From Meconema thalassinum (lineage: Eukaryota; Arthropoda; Insecta; Orthoptera; Tettigoniidae), in assembly GCA_946902985.2 (NCBI GenBank), contig OX336393.1, positions 135,436,533 to 135,500,532 of the forward strand: DNA of 64,000 bases, given 5' to 3'. Below the pieces are notes generated by a model that was not told where the DNA came from, did not search any database, and worked only from the letters and a program-made list of their open reading frames with translations. A program made the translations under genes and the position numbers. Below are positions 45,826 to 57,384 of the stretch, piece by piece; the stretch's first letter is position 1; each line of letters starts with the position of its first letter.

Positions 45826-47205
45826 GCCATTTGCGCACATGGAAGGAAGAAAAAATCCCAGATGTTTGGACAAAGGGTATTATAGTCCCTCTCTTCAAAA
45901 AGGGAAGTAGACGTCATTGTGGCAACTACAGGGGAATCACCCTTTTATCACATGGACTTAAGCTAATGGAGAAGATTATTGCTAAACGGATAAGGAACAT
46001 CCTTGAACCCCAGTTAGAAGAAGAGCAATATGGATTTAGAGGCAACAGAGCAACCACCGACCTCATATTTGCAGTAAGGATGATCATGGAAAAATACTGG
46101 GAGAAAGGAAGGGATATCATCTTTGTCTTCTTAGATATAGAAAAAGCCTATGATAGCTTGCCTAGAGAAAAGATATGGGAATGTCTATCAAACAGAAATA
46201 TCCCACAAACTCTTATCAGGAAAGTGAAAATGCTGTACAGTTATTGCCAGGGCTGTGTGCAAATAGGAGATGGGTATTCAGATTGGTTTGCCACAACTAA
46301 GGGAGTGCAACAAGGCAGTGAGTTGTCACCACTGCTATTTATCTCTGTGATGGATGAAATTATGAAAAGGGTGAAACAGAATTCTGGAAATGATTTCAAG
46401 GCATTTGCTTTTGCCGATGATGTAGTGGTATGGGGTTGCACAGAAAATGAAGTACAGCAGAATCTAAATGCTTGGAACAACCAATTTAAGGAGTTTGGCC
46501 TCAAAATCAGTCATACAAAGACAGTAGCAATGGCAGTCAGCAGACAGAGGTTGCATACAAGCATTGAGCTGGATGGAGCGAAATTAGAACAAGTCGATTA
46601 TTTCCAATACGTCGGTAACATTATGACTGAAGATAACAGATGTTCTGCTGAAGTCACCAACAGAATCCAAAAAGGAGCTCAGTTTTATCACCAGGTCAGG
46701 AACCTCCTTTGGGACCAACGAATCCCTTTAACATCCAAGAAAATGATGTATCAGGCCTACTTCTTACCTATAATGACGTATGGACTTGAAACTTGTACTA
46801 TCAACAGAAGAGATAGTAGCAGACTTCAGGCTACAGAAATGAAGTTCCTGAGAACAATGCTTCAGAAGACCAGAAGAGACAAGATCCGAAATGTGAAGAT
46901 TCGTGCAGAGATTCAAGTGAAACCACTTCATGAAGCAATAGCAACATCAAGGTTGAAATGGTTTGGTCACGTGAAGAGGATGAATCCAAGCAGAACGGCA
47001 AGAGTATGGCTTGAGCAAGATGTGGAGGGCAAGAGACCAAGAGGCAGACCACGGACATGCTGGATCACCCAAATAAAAGAAGACCTGCAGGGAAGAGGTG
47101 TCGATTGGCTCCAGGTAGAGGAGGAGGAAATATACCTGAATAGACAAACATGGAGAGCGCTCTTATACCGCACCCGGGAAGCTGGAGACGGTTAATGATA
47201 ATGAC
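45826..47205 (+). CDS. RTE-like family E, RT-only frame (5' truncated)
   Basis: One open frame of about 455 residues runs from the junction near 45826 to the stop at 47193-47195. It reads WTKGIIVPLFKKGSRRHCGN, EEQYGFRGNRATTDLIFAV, VFLDIEKAYDSLP, KGVQQGSELSPLLFISVMDE, FAFADDVVVWG (catalytic Asp pair intact), then ETCTINRRDSSRLQATEMKF and LKWFGHVKRMNP. Ends with TTAATGATAATGA. The endonuclease and the first RT motifs are missing, so it is a 5'-truncated but otherwise undamaged copy of a family seen once in the window. Confidence 0.88.
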
Positions 47206-47894
47206 CGTGTACGCGATTGGTCACGATATCGAATGGTATAGCCAATAGGCTTCACCCGGTATCCAATAGAAGATGTATGGTAGCAGGTAGGGACCCTCTT
47301 CGGAGTTTGCCCTACCCAGGGAGTGGCGCCCCTGCCTATGTGAGTCCCAGAGCACACTGGCCCGGTGTGTATCATCTGGTAAGAGTCCCAGCTCAGGGTT
47401 ACGAGTGAAGACCTCAACGGCAGTGAAGGCGGAGAAGATGAACTTCGGTACAGCGGAGCTGGCGGATGGGGCACATGTGTTTAGGCCCAACGGCAAAGCG
47501 GGCGGAAGAAGAATCCATTAGTTTTATGGTTCCCAACGGTCGTGAAGGCGGAAGAGGCCATGCCAGACGAATTGGCTGTGAAGGCGCACCTCAGTAATAT
47601 TTTGAGTCTCCGGCAGTTCGTTGCAGTCTCTGTGTCTGGTCTTGCATGTCTCATTTCATATGTGCCGCAGGACACGACTCCGAGATCATAGTGAGTGGGT
47701 CACTTCCTAGCAAGTTGTGATCCACCCTAAACAAATACACGCCAGTGGCAATTCTTCCATCAGTCACTTATTTTCTAAAGTCCAACGGCGATGGGATATG
47801 GATGGTGGGGGCAGGTTATGGGTGTAACTGGAAGCCCCTAGTTCGGACCTGCATGTTGGCAGCAGATGTGTGATGGTCGTCTTCCTGGGACTTT

Positions 47895-50659
47895 GTGGCT
47901 ACTCAGGAGTTCGGTCCTGCATCTGTGTTTGAGCAGGCCTGTTTAGGATTACCGCTGCTCACCCCACATTGGGAAGGCCCTAGAAAAGGTGGGCTAAACA
48001 TCGGAAGTCACATCTACTGTCCGGCTGGGCGGCCGCACCCAGTAGGTCACCCCTCATGCGGTCGAAAAACAAATACTACCCAGTCAATAAGGACACATAA
48101 TTTTATCATTGGAACATGGAACGTCAGAACTTTGCTTGACTTAAAAGATAACGACAGGCCTGAAAGAAGAACGGCTCTTATTACTCATGAATTATCCAGA
48201 CTCAACATTGACATCGCTGCTCTCAGTGAAACCAGGTTGTCCACTGAAGGAAAAATTACTGAGTTTGGATCAGGTTATACCATCTTCTGGAAGGGGAAGG
48301 AGGAGGGGGAATATCGTATTCATGGTGTAGGATTCGCTGTAAAGACCAAGCTAGTTAATGATTTCCAAATTACTCCCACTGCAATCAGCGAAAGACTTAC
48401 GACTCTCCGCATTCCACTCTCTGGAGGTTCATTCATGACTCTCATATCTGCCTATGCTCCAACTTTGAAGGCCGATGATGAAGTTAAGGGCCAGTTCTAT
48501 GACCAGCTTGGCACAATCATCTCCAAGGTACTATCTACAGATAAGCTCTTACTCCTTGGTGATTTCAATGCAAGAGTTGGGAAAGATAACCGGCTATGGC
48601 AAAATGTGATGGGTAAACAAGGTCTTGGAACCTGTAATCCCAATGGACTTCCTCTTCTTGGTCTTTGTGCAGAAAATGAACTCTTCATCATCAACACTCA
48701 ATTCCGATTACCTGACCGCTTCAAGACCACGTGGATGCATCCACGTTCCAAGCATTGGCACATCCTTGATTACGTCATTACCCGACAATGTGATAAGAAG
48801 GAAATACTTATTACCAAAACAGCAAGGAATATTGACGATTGTTGGACGGATCACAAACTTCTCATCTGTAAACTCAGGATATCCATCAGCCCAAAACCAC
48901 CAAGGCGTTTTCAAACCCCATCCAGAGGAAAGTTGAACACCTCCAAACTTCAGGATGAATCTATTTCCACAAACTTTGAGAATATGATCAATGCCCAGCT
49001 ATCAGATCATCCAGTTAAAACAAGTGACATTCGAGAAGAATGGGCCAATCTGAGGGAGATAATCACTAAGTCAGCTGAAGAAACCATTGGTTTGGTAAAG
49101 CAGAAAAGTCAAGACTGGTTTGATGACAACAACGAAGAAATTTTGCGTCTCATCAACATCAAAAGGGAAGCCTATCTATCTCATCTTCAAGACCCATCCT
49201 CAAATACGAAGAAAGCTCTGTATTTAGAACTCAAGAGTAAGTGTCAGACACAAATAAGAGAGATAAAGAATACTTGGTGGCAGCAGAAAGCTGAGGAACT
49301 TCAGAGGCTATCTGATACTCGTGATCTGAGGAACTTCTATGCAGGGATTAAAGAGATATATGGCCCACTTCGTTCTTCATCAGGTACACTAAAAAGTGCT
49401 AACAACTCGGCCACTCTTACTGACAGCCATGATATCTTAGAGCGTTGGAAGGAACATTTCTCCATCCTTCTAAATCGTCCTTCAACAGCTGCTGAAGACT
49501 TCCTTCGTGATGTGCCGAAATATCCTGAACAACCATGGATGGCTGTACCTCCTTCTTACACGGAATTCAGTGTAGCTCTCAATCAAATGAAACCAAGAAA
49601 GGCACCTGGCCCAGATAACATCCCACTGGAATTAATTCAAGCTGGAGGTCAGTCCCTCAAAACGCGGATTTTCACTCTTATTCTCAAAATTTGGGAATTA
49701 GGAGAAGTACCTGGTGACCTAAAGAACGCCACTATCATAACAATCTTCAAGAAAGGTGATCGTAGTGTTTGTGGCAACTATCGCGGTATATCGCTACTAT
49801 CTACTGTGGGTAAAATTCTCGCCAGAATTTTACTTAACCGCCTTCAGGTTATCTCAGAAAAGATCCTCCCTGAGTCCCAGTGTGGATTTCGATCTTCCAG
49901 AAGCACAACTAGATTTTCTGCATAAGACAACTACAAGAAAAATGTAGTGAGCAACAGAATCCACTCTTCTTGGTCTTTTATGATCTGGAAAAGGCCTTTG
50001 ACTCAGTTCCAAGATCTGCTATGTGGGCGGTGCTACAACGCTTTGGCTGTCCTCGACACTTTGTTGATCTAATCCAAGCTCTCCATGATGGCATGACCGG
50101 TCAGGATTGTCAGCAAAATAAGATCTCTGACGAATTTCCTATCACTCATGGACTGAAACAAGGCTGCGTACTTGCTCCAACACTGTTTGCATTGTATTTG
50201 GCTGCAATGCTCTATAAATCGCCCACAAACATCCCAGGTGTAGATGTCATGTACCGATTTGATGGAGGGCTCTTCAACCTAGCTCGATTTCGCTCCAAGA
50301 AGCTAACTCAGGTAACGAAGATAACCAATATGTTGTATGCAGATGATGCGGCATCGCCTACACTCACGCCAGTGGAGTTGCAACAGACTGTTAATTGTTA
50401 CAAGAATGCATGTGAACGATTTGGTCTCACCATTAATGTTCAGAAGACCAAGGTTCTGGCACAACCCTCACCAGGCACTTCCCTTCCGCACTTCAACATT
50501 CTATCTCAGATACTCCATTGGAGCAGGTAGACGACCACTTCTCGTATCTGGGCAGTCTGCTATCTGTACACGGCAATTGTGGGCAGGATGTTGAGAAGAG
50601 AATCGGTGCTGCCCATGAGGCATTTGGGCGACTATCGCACCGAGTCTTCTTGAATAAAG
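47895..50659 (+). pseudogene. RTE family F endonuclease-RT, main part
   Basis: APE endonuclease: FIIGTWNVRTLL, IDIAALSETRLS, KLLLLGDFNARVGKD, LDYVITRQ and DCWTDHKLLICKLR. RT: RKAPGPDNIPLELIQAGGQS, TIFKKGDRSVCGNYRGISLL and SQCGFRSSRSTT, then after a one-base indel near 49915 VFYDLEKAFDSVP, HGLKQGCVLAPTLF and MLYADDAASPTLTP (catalytic YADD). A second indel near 50505 precedes EQVDDHFSYLGSLLSVHGNC. The frame is cut at 50659 by the composite element. The open frame extends upstream to a GTG; a clear ATG start is not seen. Confidence 0.9.
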
Positions 50660-52167
50660 CCCCCCAGGGGCTCACATCTAGTGGGTTGTGGGTTGGCGAC
50701 CACGGGGCCCCAGCTGAGTCCGGCATTGCTTCCACTTACTTGTGCCGGGCTCCTCTCTGTCTTCTTTCCTGTCGACCACACTTGGTCAACTCTTGTTCTC
50801 TTCCTACCCCGACGGTATTAGGTTATCCGAGGCCTAGGGAGTCTTTCACTTTCCCGCCTTAATTGGCCCTTGTCTCATCTTTCCTGATACCCTCCTCCTG
50901 TGAGGAATCAGCCTTTTTTTTCTTTTCCTTTTACCTCCTGCCTTGTGCTCAAGGCCCTTAAGGAGGCAGGGTGTATGTAACCCCACCAATTCTGGTGCAC
51001 CGTAGATAATGCTACACCCTCAGGGGCTCACGGCTGGTGAGTTCGGGAATTGGCGACCCCGAGGGATTCCTGAGCTGGGTCCGTTTTCCCCTTTTGTCCC
51101 TTACCTTTGGGGCGGACCTTCTCCTCTCTCCCCTCTCTCCTCTCTCCCCTCCCCTCTCCTCTCCTCTTTTCATTATATTTACTTTTCTCTTTAAGATTCC
51201 CGCACTGTTTTTTGTTACTTGGTTCACCGTGTATCTAAATTCCCTTCTGGCGATTTTTTTCAAGGCATATTTAATCTACGTTGCTTTTTGTATGTTTTTT
51301 TTTTTTAAATCTAAATTATAACTCGCGATTGTTTTTAACTTCAATTGCATTTTGTAAAGATTGACAATCTAAATTGCTTTTTAGTAAGTTTTTCAATGCA
51401 TGTGCCCGGGCCTTTTAGTGAGTATTTTGAATTTCAATTGCATTTTGTAAGAATTTTCAACCAACGCCGCAATTCGCACGAATTTTGAATCTAAACTGCA
51501 TTTTGTTTGGTGGGCATTATGCACATATTTTGATTCTTAATTGCATTTTGTGGGTATTTTGAATCTAAATTACATTTTATCAAGTATTTTCAATCTAAAT
51601 TGCATTTTGTAAGTATTGTCAATCCACATGAGTCGTTTGAATCTACCGTACATTTTGTAAGCATTTTCAACTTCAATTGCATTTTGTAATTATTTTGAAT
51701 TTCAATTGCACTTTGTGAATAATTTGGATTGGAACTGGGATAGGGCCTATTTCAATCTGAATTGCATCATGTATTTTCAATTTCAATTGCATTTTGTAAG
51801 TATTTTGAATCTCAATTGCATTTTGTACGTAATTTCTATCTCATTTGCATTTTGTAAGTATTTTGAATTTCAGTTGCATTTTGTAAGTATTTCGACGCTA
51901 CATTGCATTTTGTACGTATTTTGAACCTAGCCTTCATTTTGTGGGTATTTTTCAATCTATTCCTTTTGTGAATCTTTTCGTTCTAAATTCCCTTTTGTAA
52001 GAACATTTTGTGAGTTGTTTCAATCTGAGTTCCTTTTTGTAAGTATTTTCCGTCTCACTTAATTTTCGTTCTGGTTTCCATTTCATTATCATTTTCGCTA
52101 TCATCCAGATCATTAGGGGCCGATAACCTCGATGTTAGGCCCCTTAAAACAACAATCATCATCATCA
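50660..52167 (+). mobile_element. Composite non-autonomous retroelement with internal minisatellite
   Basis: Flanked by 12-mers TCTTGAATAAAG (50648-50659) and TCTTGAATCAAG (52168-52179), a TSD with one difference, inside the RT of family F. The 1.5-kb insert begins with a GC-rich part holding two diverged copies of a ~60-bp block (AGGGGCTCAC... at 50665 and 51019), then a C/T-rich tract (51115-51170), a minisatellite (51330-52070), and a 3' end ATTAGGGGCCGATAACCTCG...GTTAGGCCCC with AACAACAATCATCATCATC. It encodes no protein. The TSD and 3' simple repeat indicate LINE-dependent mobilisation. Confidence 0.8.
51330..52070. repeat. Minisatellite, ~28-30-bp unit
   Basis: About 20 diverged units of the type TCTAAATTGCATTTTGTAAG plus TATTTTGAA occur in direct succession. 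The core GCATTTTGTAAGTATTT is the most conserved part. Units vary in length by a few bases. Confidence 0.85.
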
Positions 52168-52772
52168 TCTTGAATCAAGATCTGACCGTGAAGACGAAGC
52201 TCATGGTGTACCAGGCTGTTGTCATCTCAACATTGTTGTATGGCTGTGAAACCTGGACCCTGTATCGACATGACTTCCAAAAGCTTGAGCGCTTCCATCA
52301 ACAGAAACTTCGATCCATCCTTAAGATAAAGTGGGAAGACCACATCACCAATCTTGATGTTCTTGAGAAAGCACTTGCTAATAGTATAGAATCATCCATC
52401 ATTGGTCATCAACTTAGATGGATTGGACATGTCCATCGGATGGATGATACGAGACTACCACGCCAGGTTCTGTATGGTGAACTCGCCTCCGGCACCAGAC
52501 CTCATGGAGGCCCTAAGAGACGTTATAAGGACCAATTTAAGCAGAATATGAAGTTCACAGGTCTCAATCCACAAACCTGGGACCAGCTTGTTAAAGACCG
52601 TTCAACTTGGCGCCAGACCATACCGGCTGCTGTCAAAATGTATGAAGAAGAACGTCGTAGAATTGTTAAGGCCAAGCGACAGGCACGAAAGCTCCGTGCA
52701 GCACAGCCACGCCCTCCACCAACAGTTCTGTGTGATCTGTGTGGACGTTTGTTTCATGCACGCATTGGGCTG

Positions 52773-52774
<2 letters not shown>
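52168..52774 (+). pseudogene. RTE family F, C-terminal region up to SINE
   Basis: Continues the family F frame after the composite element: LTVKTKLMVYQAVVISTLLY, GCETWTLYRHDFQKLERFHQ, LRSILKIKWEDHITNLDVL, LRWIGHVHRMDDTRLPRQVL. The frame is open to the SINE and ends VLCDLCGRLFHARIGL, the first half of a C2H2 finger. The finger is completed at 53237-53284. Confidence 0.9.
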
Positions 52775-52819
<45 letters not shown>

Positions 52820-53236
52820 TTTTATTTATCGTATGGCTTTTAGTGCCGGGAGTGTCCGAGGACATATTCGGCTCGCCTGAGTCTGTAGCTGCTTCCAGCG
52901 GACACCCTAAAGGGCGAGCTACAAGTTCCGTTCAATTTCAAGTAGTTCCAACTTTCGCCACCAGATATCAATGATACCTAGTGGTGAACGTTGGAACTTT
53001 GATAGAGCGTTCTGACGAAATCTAACCTAACAAAATTTGCTTTACACAAGTTTAGTTTGTGAAAGGATCTTTTACATGCCATAAATCTATGACAGCGGCT
53101 TTACTTCCCCTCCGAAGGAAGGCATACTGAAGGATTTTTAACGCTCTTAAAAAATCCGACGACTTCGGCCGGGTTTGAACCAGCTATCTTGGGCACAGCA
53201 GTTCAGCATGCTACCGACTACGCCACCGAAGCCGCT
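52775..53236 (-). mobile_element. tRNA-derived SINE, family A, copy 3 (splits the zinc finger)
   Basis: Inverted SINE with a long (AAAT)n tail, seen as (TTTA)n at 52775-52825. It is flanked by a perfect 11-bp TSD ATTGGGCTGTT (52764-52774 and 53237-53247). The head matches copies 1 and 2, with B-box on the minus strand at about 53170. The insertion lies inside the codons of a C2H2 finger of RTE family F. Confidence 0.93.
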
Positions 53237-53284
53237 ATTGGGCTGTTCAGTCACCGCAAACATGCCCACAGACCTCAACCTTAG
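53237..53284 (+). pseudogene. RTE family F, last codons (second half of C2H2 finger)
   Basis: After the duplicated target the frame reads IGLFSHRKHAHRPQP and stops at about 53285. Joined with CDLCGRLFHAR upstream this gives C-x2-C-x12-H with His following, a C2H2 zinc finger at the C-terminus of the polyprotein. C-terminal fingers of this type are known in some RTE/CR1-like polyproteins and probably bind nucleic acid. Confidence 0.85.
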
Positions 53285-53313
53285 ATTATTTTAGACTGTT
53301 TTGGAAGAAGAAG

Positions 53314-54320
53314 TATACTCGGAAACGAGTTAAAGCCGACAACGACGAATAGAAGATGCTACACTATTGGCCGAGTAGAAGCGCCAAGTTTAAATCCGCC
53401 AATGAAAGTTATGATTTCATATCATGCCTGCATTCTTTTGTTATGTATTCCTTGTATTGCGCTTCAAAGTGGTGTTTCAGTTATATTTTATACACATTTC
53501 ATTTGTAGCAAGAACCGTCTGCATTTGTGTGACAAGGTATTGGTGTATTAATGTGAAATATGTGAATAATACGTGCTCGGTTGTGTTACAAATGTTATTG
53601 AGATGTGATCGTTCAGCATCATCACAAACTCCCTAATTGATGCATTCTCCCTCCCTATGTTAAAAAAAAGAAAAGTTTGCATCTCCATGTCTGATACTTT
53701 GTCCATTCCATTCTTTGATAGTAAAAGTTTTGCTTAACAAGGGATAGTAGTGAAGGTCGTTAAGGGGTAGCCGGTAAGAGTGGTGGATAAATGAGGTTAT
53801 GGCAGTCTCATAATGGGCTGATTAAAGATGTACATTTCGTTTATTTTGATTAAATATATCGTGCTATGTAGCATCAAAATAAAATAGCTTATTTTTACTC
53901 TCTCCCTTTCAAAAAAAAAAAAAAAAAAATTGTGAAGTTTGTGTCTATAGTACCCCCCCTCCGTCAAATTCGGAACTAAAAAAAAATAGAAAAAAGGGCG
54001 GGGGGGGGGGGGGTGCTGTAGCCGATTATACGGTAGTCAAATCCATAAGAATATTTTTAGATGAAAATTGTATGACAGTCGCCATATTTGAATTCCCACA
54101 ATACCCTCTTACAGCTTTCAATGAAGTGAATGTGGTATCCCTTGATGCATGTAGTATATTAGGCATAGTGAAACTTGAATGGGTTTGAAGTCTATTTTAC
54201 AACTTCTTGCACAAATGATTTATATACTTAATACTCAGCAATTTTTTAGGTTTATGCCGTGTCTTTACCGAGTGCGGTACGTATTTGCATACTGCAAATA
54301 GTTTCTATACCACGCCACTT
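53314..54320. other. Unassigned DNA with poly(A) and poly(G) tracts
   Basis: No gene. Poly(A) of about 19 at 53911-53929 and poly(G) of about 14 at 54000-54013 lie close together with CTATAGTACCCCCCCTCCG between them. Confidence 0.5.
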
Positions 54321-54754
54321 GGCAGGTTTGTCGGTAGCACTATGTTTGATAATTCTAAAAGAGGAAACACCAAAAATGTCCCTTAGGTTTGAAGATGACG
54401 GCCATTTTTGGGCAAGCGTGAAAAACATACGAAAATAAATAAATTTGTTAAATGTGTGGTGCGTTGTGTTGTTTTCGACTAATTCCTACCTCCTGAACTT
54501 AATTGAAATATTTATTTGAACGTCTGAGGGCATATAAGTACGTTTCGGGACAAAAAAAATACCGTTATTTTTGAACAAATGTTAAGAAATTTGAAAAAAA
54601 GGAACTGCCAACATTAGGCAGGTGTTGTATAATTTTCGACTAATTTCGACATACAAAACGTAACTGAAATATTTGTTTGAACTTCTGATATAGAAGTACG
54701 TTCCGGGATCAAGAGTGCCGTTACTATTTTTTAACAAATGTTAAGAAATTTGAA

Positions 54755-57384
54755 CAGCAAAGCTCGGTTAAGAAGTTCCCGCATAAAACGTTTTTCCGCT
54801 TAAGACTTCCGATATTCTCGGTCCCGTGATTCGTCCCATAAGATACATGTATATTTTTCCCGTATAAAGTGTTCGTGCATAAGAGGTTTTCCCGGTTAAA
54901 TAGTTCAGATTTTGTATTCCCTTAGAGTATAAGACGTTCACTGAGAGACAACTGACTTAGAATCAAAACTCGCCAATCTCCGCGGAAGATACATCCGGTG
55001 TTCCGAATGAAAGAATACAAGAGTTCCGAGTGTTCGCGGGTCTCTGACCGGGCCCGGTGTTCCGAATGAGAGAATACAGCCGTTCCGAGTGTTCGCGGGT
55101 CACTGACCAGGCGAGCATTTCAAGGCTGAATGACGTCACGCTATGACGACACCCGCTCAAGACCGACTACAACTTACAGCATCACGCTATCATTCGTGGC
55201 CTCCTATATTCTTTGTTCGTGGCTTTTATCGCTGTTCTGTTGTTAGCCAAGCATTGCCAGACGTAGCATAACATTATTGAGATTACGAGAATTGCGTCGT
55301 CAGTGAAGTAAAGTTTTCAAATCATTGTGAAAATGAGTGGTTCTCAGATGAAAGGCATCAAAAGAAAGGCACTTTCTATTAAAGATAAAGTGGACATTAT
55401 AAGAAAAGTAGAGTCGTCTACTTTTTCACGTGTTGCTCTTGCGAAGGAGCTCGGAATGCCGCCGTCTACTTTGTACGGCATCATAGCAAAGAAAGAAGGT
55501 ATCTTGGCTTCTGCCGGGAATACTTCGGCAAGCTGCAAGAAGATTAAAAGCGGGAAATACGAAGACGTAGAACAAGCTCTGCTCGTGTGGTTTAAACAGC
55601 AGCGAAGTTTAAACATTCCTTTGAGCGGGATTATCGTTAAGGAGAAAGCCGAAGGAATCGCGTGTTGATTACAAGTGCCTTTTACTACGTCGAATGGGTG
55701 GCTGGATCGCTTTAAAAATCGGGCTGGCATAGTTTACAAGACTATTAGTGGCGAAGCTGCGAGTGTAAGTACAGAGGAAACGGAAGCGAGGAAGGAAACA
55801 CTGCTGCCGGCAAAAATCAGTTATTACAAACATTGTGACGTTTTTAATGTTGACGAATTCGGACTTTTTTATCAGGTTGTTCCAGATAAATCTTTGGTTT
55901 TGAAGGGAGAATCTTGCCTAGGAGGCAAATTAAGTAAAGTGCGAGCAACGGTGCTAGTTGTTGCAAATATGGATGGGACGGAAAAGCTGCCACTACAGAT
56001 CATAGGAAAATCAAGAAAGCCCCGGTGTTTCTAAAACTTCAGAACTTTGCCATGTACTTACAGAAGCAATAAATCAGCATGGATGACAAGCTCCCTATTT
56101 GAAGAGTACATTCAAGCACTAGATGCCAAAATGGGGAGCCAAAACAGGAAGATTGTGGTGTTTATGGACCACTGCCCTGCTCATCCCAAACAGTGGCCTC
56201 ATTTAAGAAACATTAAAATTGAATTTTTTCCACCAAACACTACATCGGTACTGCAGCCCATGGACCAGGGGGTGATTAAGGTTCTGAAGCAGAGGACCGA
56301 AAAGCAGTAGTGTGTCGTATGCTGTCACGCATGGAAGCAGGTGGACCAATCTACAGGCCATCTCTTTTGGACTCCATGCATTTAATTGCCTCATCTTGGG
56401 ATTCGATGGAGTCGACCACCATTGTAAATTGCTTCAAGAAAGCTGGTTTTGATGGTGTTACTAGTAGCAGCATTTGTGCGGAAGTCTGCGATGAAGAGCC
56501 AGGGTGGTGGAAAACCGTGCAGGAGAAGATGGAGATAACCAGCAGTTTCAGCGACTTCACTGCTGTTGATGATCTGGTGATAACTTGCGAGGAGCAGACC
56601 ATTGACGACATATGCAAGGACATTCAGGCAGGAAATGAGGATGAAGAAGAAGATGAAGAAAGAGAAGAAGAGGAGAATTCTCCAAGGCCTTCTTGTAGTG
56701 AGGCAAGTGTCCATCTTGGAAAACTACGGAAATTCATAGAAGGTGCTGCTGGAGTGCCTCACAGCACATGGAAAGCCGTGTGGGAAATGGAGAGATTTAT
56801 AGAACTAGAAAGCAGTAAAAAGCTCAAACAATCTACACAGGACAACTTCTTTTCAAAGTAGAGGCCTATATTTTTGTGGTGAGAAATACAGCATTTTTGA
56901 TGGTGTACAGGTCAATTGAGGTAAGCCACAAAAAGCCAAATTTTTCAGGACGGGCAAAAAAGTGTTTTCAATTCAGTCTTAGTTGTTGTTTATTTACATT
57001 CTAAAATGAGTCCATAATTGTAGTTTGCTGGAATATATGGTGTGTGCTCAAACAGTTATTGAAATTAATTCTATTAATGTGAATTGTTCCTGACCCGGTC
57101 GGAGACTGGAAGCAGGCTGTGGATTTTCATTTCAATGTGAATTGTGATGTTAATGCCAATTTATTTCTCTTAATCTCTGGTGTGATAGTCAGATTTTAAT
57201 ATTGGGGCTTCTCTTTTTCTGGCTTTTATATAGGCCTATGTACAGTATATTGTAGATCCTTCACAAACAACAAAAATGTGTTCGTTTCACATGCATTTCA
57301 GGCCACTACCCTTTTAAGAAGTTTCCCTGTTAAGAAGTTTTTTTTGAATGGTCCCTTGAAAATCTTCTTAACAGAGTTTTACTG
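54755..57384 (+). mobile_element. pogo/Tigger-type transposon
   Basis: The left end CAGCAAAGCTCGGTTAAGAAG and the reverse complement of the right end CAGTAAAACTCTGTTAAGAAG are the CAGT-type TIRs of Tigger elements. TA follows the right end (57385-57386); the left TA is not preserved. Further TTAAGAAGTT-like words lie inside both ends. The 2.63-kb length is ordinary for an autonomous Tigger. It is inserted in the left inverted repeat of the larger element at 54321. Confidence 0.85.
55333..56861 (+). pseudogene. Tigger (CENP-B/jerky-type) transposase, two stops and a frameshift
   Basis: ATG at 55333. N-terminal psq-type helix-turn-helix LSIKDKVDIIRKVE with LAKELGMPPSTLYGIIAKKE, then the CENP-B-type DNA-binding domain. 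DDE_1 domain: VFNVDEFGLFYQVVPDKSL (first Asp), FMDHCPAHPK (second Asp) and LQPMDQGVIK (third Asp). In-frame TGA at 55666-55668 and TAA at 56032-56034; a frameshift at about 56300 puts the C-terminus (MEAGGPIYRPSLLDSMHLI to KLKQSTQDNFFSK, with an acidic run) into another frame. Otherwise well conserved, so inactivation is fairly recent. Confidence 0.9.

Larger units (their letters stand above)
47206..53313 (+). mobile_element. RTE-like family F, long copy with two nested insertions
   Basis: A GC-rich leader (47206-47894) precedes an endonuclease-RT frame, with a (GAA)n-type 3' end at about 53303-53313. Two later elements interrupt it: 50660-52167 and 52775-53236. Without these it is about 4.1 kb, compatible with full length. 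No TSD for the outer element was established, so the 5' limit is approximate. Confidence 0.75.

Noticed and set aside
55666..55668. Selenocysteine TGA in the Tigger transposase
   Set aside because: A second in-frame stop and a frameshift follow, and no transposase of this family uses selenocysteine; simple decay explains it.
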